Shown in pieces: positions 36,517 to 39,456 of a DNA stretch of 39,456 nt. This stretch comes from an uncultured Gammaproteobacteria bacterium (GTDB lineage Bacteria > Pseudomonadota > Gammaproteobacteria > PS1 > Pseudothioglobaceae). The translations under genes were made by a program, and so were the position numbers. Position 1 is the first letter of the stretch; every line of letters starts with the position of its first letter. The notes below the pieces were generated by a model. It was not told where the DNA came from and did no database searches. It saw only the letters and a list, made by a program, of their open reading frames with translations. Location of the stretch: positions 1 through 39,456 of the forward strand of contig CAJXHL010000007.1 in the NCBI GenBank assembly GCA_913054335.1, given 5' to 3'.

Positions 36517-38960
36517 GCAATAATATCCCTAGTCAAGCGCAAATTGTCATCATCGGTGGCGGTATTATCGGTTGTAGTGTTGCCTATCATTTGGCAAAAG
36601 AAGGTGCAAAAGACGTACTATTACTAGAGCGTGGCAAACTTACTTGCGGTTCTACTTTTCATGCAGCCGGACTGGTTGGGCAACTTCGTAGCTCCTCCAA
36701 CATCACCCGTGTTTTAAAAAATAGCGTTGATCTCTACCAAAGCATTGAAAAAGAGACAGGCCAGGCAACTGGCTGGAAAATGAATGGCGGCCTTCGCCTG
36801 GCTTGCTCAAACGAACGCTGGACTGAGATAATGCGTCAAGCCACAACTGCACGCAGTTTTGGTTTAGAAATGGAACTACTTAGTCCTAAAGAGGCGAAAA
36901 AATTATGGCCGTTGATGGAAATTGATGATTTAGTAGGTGCTGCGTTTTTGCCAACAGATGGCCAAGCAAATCCTTCAGACATCACCCAAGCACTTGCTAA
37001 AGGCGCACGAAATCGTGGTGTTAATATTATTGAAGAGACGCCGGTTACCGGTATTCGGATTGACAATAACCGAGTTGCAGCTGTGCAAGTTTTTGGCCAG
37101 GAAATTCTGTGTGAAACTGTGGTTAATTGTGCTGGACAGTGGGCCAATGAGATTGGAAAAATGGTCGGCGTAACGGTGCCTTTGATATCCATTCAACATC
37201 AATATTTAGTTACAGAGCCTATTGATGGCGTAACTTCTGAACTACCAACTTTGCGAGATCCTGATAAGTTGACTTATTGGAAGGAGGATATTGGTGGATT
37301 GGTGATGGGTGGCTATGAGCCTAACCCAATTCCATGGGCTATCAAAGGGATTCCTGAAAACTTTACTTTTCAACTACTGCCTGATAATTTAGAGCATTTT
37401 GAACAAATAATGTCCCCTGCTCTTGAGCGTGTGCCAGCATTAGAGAAGGTTGGGATACGTCAATTTATTAACGGACCGGAATCCTTTACCCCAGATGGAA
37501 ACTTCATTTTAGGTGAAGCTACAGAGGTCAAGAATTTTTTCATCGGTGCCGGCTTTAACGCCTTCGGTATTGCCTCAGCTGGGGGTGCAGGAAAAGCTTT
37601 AGCAGAATGGATATTAGCCGGAGAACAGCCGATGGATTTATGGGTTGTGGATATTCGCCGTTTTAGTAATGTTCACAAGAATGAGGCATGGGTACGAAAA
37701 CGAACCCTTGAACTGTACGCAAAACATTACACCCTTAGTTGGCCACATGAGGAACATCAAAGCGGCCGACCTTTCTTGATATCTCCAATCTATGAAATAC
37801 TCAAAGAACAGGGAGCCTGTTTCGGATCAAAATTAGGCTGGGAGAGGACGAATTGGTTTGCACCTAAAGGTGTAGAACCGAAGGATATTTATTCTTATTC
37901 AAGGCAAAACTGGTTTGAGTATGTCGGTGTAGAGCATCGAGCAGTACGTGAACGTGTCGCTATTTTTGATCAAAGCTCTTTTTCTAAGTTTCGTATCATT
38001 GGCTTGGACGCAGAAAAAGCACTTTCTCGGATTTGTGCCAATAATATCGCAAAGCCCTCTGGTTCAGTAATCTACACACAAATGCTCAATTCAAAAGGTG
38101 GAATAGAATGTGATTTAACTGTCACACGTTTAAAAGATAATGAGTTCTATATAGTTACAGGTACCGCTTTCCGAACACATGACTCTGCTTGGATTAATGC
38201 CCAATTTCACCACAATGAAAAGGTTGAATTAGAAGACATCACCCAAGAGTATGCTACTTTTTCATTAATGGGGCCTTCTGCACGCGGTGTCCTTTCACAA
38301 GTAACAAAACACAACCTTGAAAATGAAAAATTTCCATTTGGTTCAAGTCAATTTATTGAAATTCAAGGCAAAACTATTTTAGCCATGAGGATTACCTATG
38401 TAGGTGAACTGGGTTGGGAATTACATATGCCCCGTAACTACGCAGAACGAACATATCAAGCATTGATGGAAAAAGGAGAAAGCTACGGAATTGTTAATGC
38501 CGGATATCGAGCAATTGAATCTTTGCGTCTTGAAAAAGGCTACCGCTCATGGTCGTCAGATATCACTGCAGATACCACACCTTTTGAAGCTGGACTGGGG
38601 TGGGCTGTGAAGCTAGATACCGGAGTAGATTTTATAGGGCGTGCAGCGCTACTAGATAGTCAAAAAATACCATTGAAAAAGCGTTTGGTTTGTTTTACTA
38701 TCGAGAATCCGGATGTGGTATTGTTGGGACGTGAAACGATTTACCGAAACAATAAAATTGTTGGCTGGTTAACCAGTGGAGGTTGGGGATACACCGTACA
38801 AAAAAACATTGGGTACGGTTATGTACGTAATTCAGAGGGTGTTAGTGAAAACTACCTAATTTCGGGCTCTTATGAGCTTGAAATAGCCACAGTTCGCTAC
38901 CCTTGTAAGCTTCATTTAGAATCTCTTTACAATCCTAAATTGGACCCCATAAAGCAGTAA
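36513..38960 (+). CDS. FAD-dependent dimethylglycine/sarcosine dehydrogenase-like protein with C-terminal GcvT domain (paralogue 2)
   Basis: IVIIGGGIIGCSVAYHLAKEGAKDVLLLERGKLTCGSTFHAAGLVGQLR, RITYVGELGWELHMPRN, SLRLEKGYRSWSSDI; ATGA overlap with the kinase gene. Confidence 0.88.
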   Translation: MSNNIPSQAQIVIIGGGIIGCSVAYHLAKEGAKDVLLLERGKLTCGSTFHAAGLVGQLRSSSNITRVLKNSVDLYQSIEKETGQATGWKMNGGLRLACSNERWTEIMRQATTARSFGLEMELLSPKEAKKLWPLMEIDDLVGAAFLPTDGQANPSDITQALAKGARNRGVNIIEETPVTGIRIDNNRVAAVQVFGQEILCETVVNCAGQWANEIGKMVGVTVPLISIQHQYLVTEPIDGVTSELPTLRDPDKLTYWKEDIGGLVMGGYEPNPIPWAIKGIPENFTFQLLPDNLEHFEQIMSPALERVPALEKVGIRQFINGPESFTPDGNFILGEATEVKNFFIGAGFNAFGIASAGGAGKALAEWILAGEQPMDLWVVDIRRFSNVHKNEAWVRKRTLELYAKHYTLSWPHEEHQSGRPFLISPIYEILKEQGACFGSKLGWERTNWFAPKGVEPKDIYSYSRQNWFEYVGVEHRAVRERVAIFDQSSFSKFRIIGLDAEKALSRICANNIAKPSGSVIYTQMLNSKGGIECDLTVTRLKDNEFYIVTGTAFRTHDSAWINAQFHHNEKVELEDITQEYATFSLMGPSARGVLSQVTKHNLENEKFPFGSSQFIEIQGKTILAMRITYVGELGWELHMPRNYAERTYQALMEKGESYGIVNAGYRAIESLRLEKGYRSWSSDITADTTPFEAGLGWAVKLDTGVDFIGRAALLDSQKIPLKKRLVCFTIENPDVVLLGRETIYRNNKIVGWLTSGGWGYTVQKNIGYGYVRNSEGVSENYLISGSYELEIATVRYPCKLHLESLYNPKLDPIKQ

Positions 38961-39383
38961 CTTTTTTAACTAAATTTCACAATACTCACCACTAATATTG
39001 AATTGGTTATTGCGATGTGTTACAGGGCTTTTCCAGGGCACTATAAATACAACTGCGAACCTATATACATAACTTAACACATTAAATAAATACGCTAGGC
39101 AGCTTAACTCAAGAAACTGAAATAGGTCGACCCATTAAAATAATATTGGCCGTATAAATTTTCACTTTTCTGGATCAGTTAAATAACAGCTTTGGCTCCA
39201 TAAAAAAATTTAATCAAGTTAAGTTGAAGAGTAGCATAATTTTGTCCGTGATAATACCTTTTATGACTGGTATATGCACTATGTACAAATAATTTTGCTA
39301 TACTGTGTGTTATCAACTGACAGATTGAACAACCTTCAATTAACAGTTAGATGGTAAATTTTTTTACTTATAAGGAGATACAA

Positions 39384-39456
39384 ATGAAACAAAAACTACT
39401 TTATGTGGCAATACTGAGTCTGTTTACAGGCGCCGCTCAAGCGGCAAGTTGCCCGG
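39384..39456 (+). CDS. Secreted/periplasmic protein, truncated by window end
   Basis: AAGGAG RBS at 39372 then MKQKLLYVAILSLFTGAAQAASCP signal-peptide-like N-terminus. Confidence 0.6.
   Translation, partial: MKQKLLYVAILSLFTGAAQAASCP

Noticed and set aside
1-39456. CRISPR arrays, tRNA/rRNA genes, prophage or intact IS elements
   Set aside because: No regularly spaced repeats, cloverleaf/rRNA signatures, phage structural genes or intact transposase recognised on either strand.

Overview
This looks like chromosome from a marine-type gammaproteobacterium; the lineage is inferred from gene content only. Housekeeping genes are on the left: Dph6-family ATPase, cobO, radA, nrdR, glyA. A D-amino-acid block follows (dadA-alr-ridA). 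The rest is mainly catabolism of small osmolytes (quaternary amines, sulfonates and probably phosphonates).

Main features:
(1) A minus-strand operon whose first gene encodes a single polypeptide fusing a gamma-butyrobetaine-hydroxylase/TmpA-like Fe(II)/2OG oxygenase to a TmpB/PhnZ-like HD oxygenase. This is a candidate one-protein C-P-cleaving phosphonate pathway. It is followed by a URO-D-superfamily protein lacking an obvious HxC zinc motif and an AllA-like cupin.
(2) umuDC, with a UmuD carrying an N-terminal extension and a perfect 9-bp inverted repeat just upstream.
(3) A CreBC-like two-component system preceded by three exact 11-bp-period GTGAA repeats, matching the cre-tag.
(4) etfBA plus ETF-quinone oxidoreductase.
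(5) A taurine dissimilation set (pta, xsc, ald, tpa, tauR) next to a decayed soeA'-'soeC sulfite dehydrogenase remnant.
(6) Two paralogous FAD-GcvT (dimethylglycine/sarcosine dehydrogenase-like) enzymes, one translationally coupled to a choline-kinase-like phosphotransferase.

Smaller signals are a MITE-like inverted-repeat element, two small ORFs missed by the ORF track, an SD/anti-SD-loop hairpin and several palindromic candidate operators. All homology calls are from reading protein motifs by eye; no searches were run.
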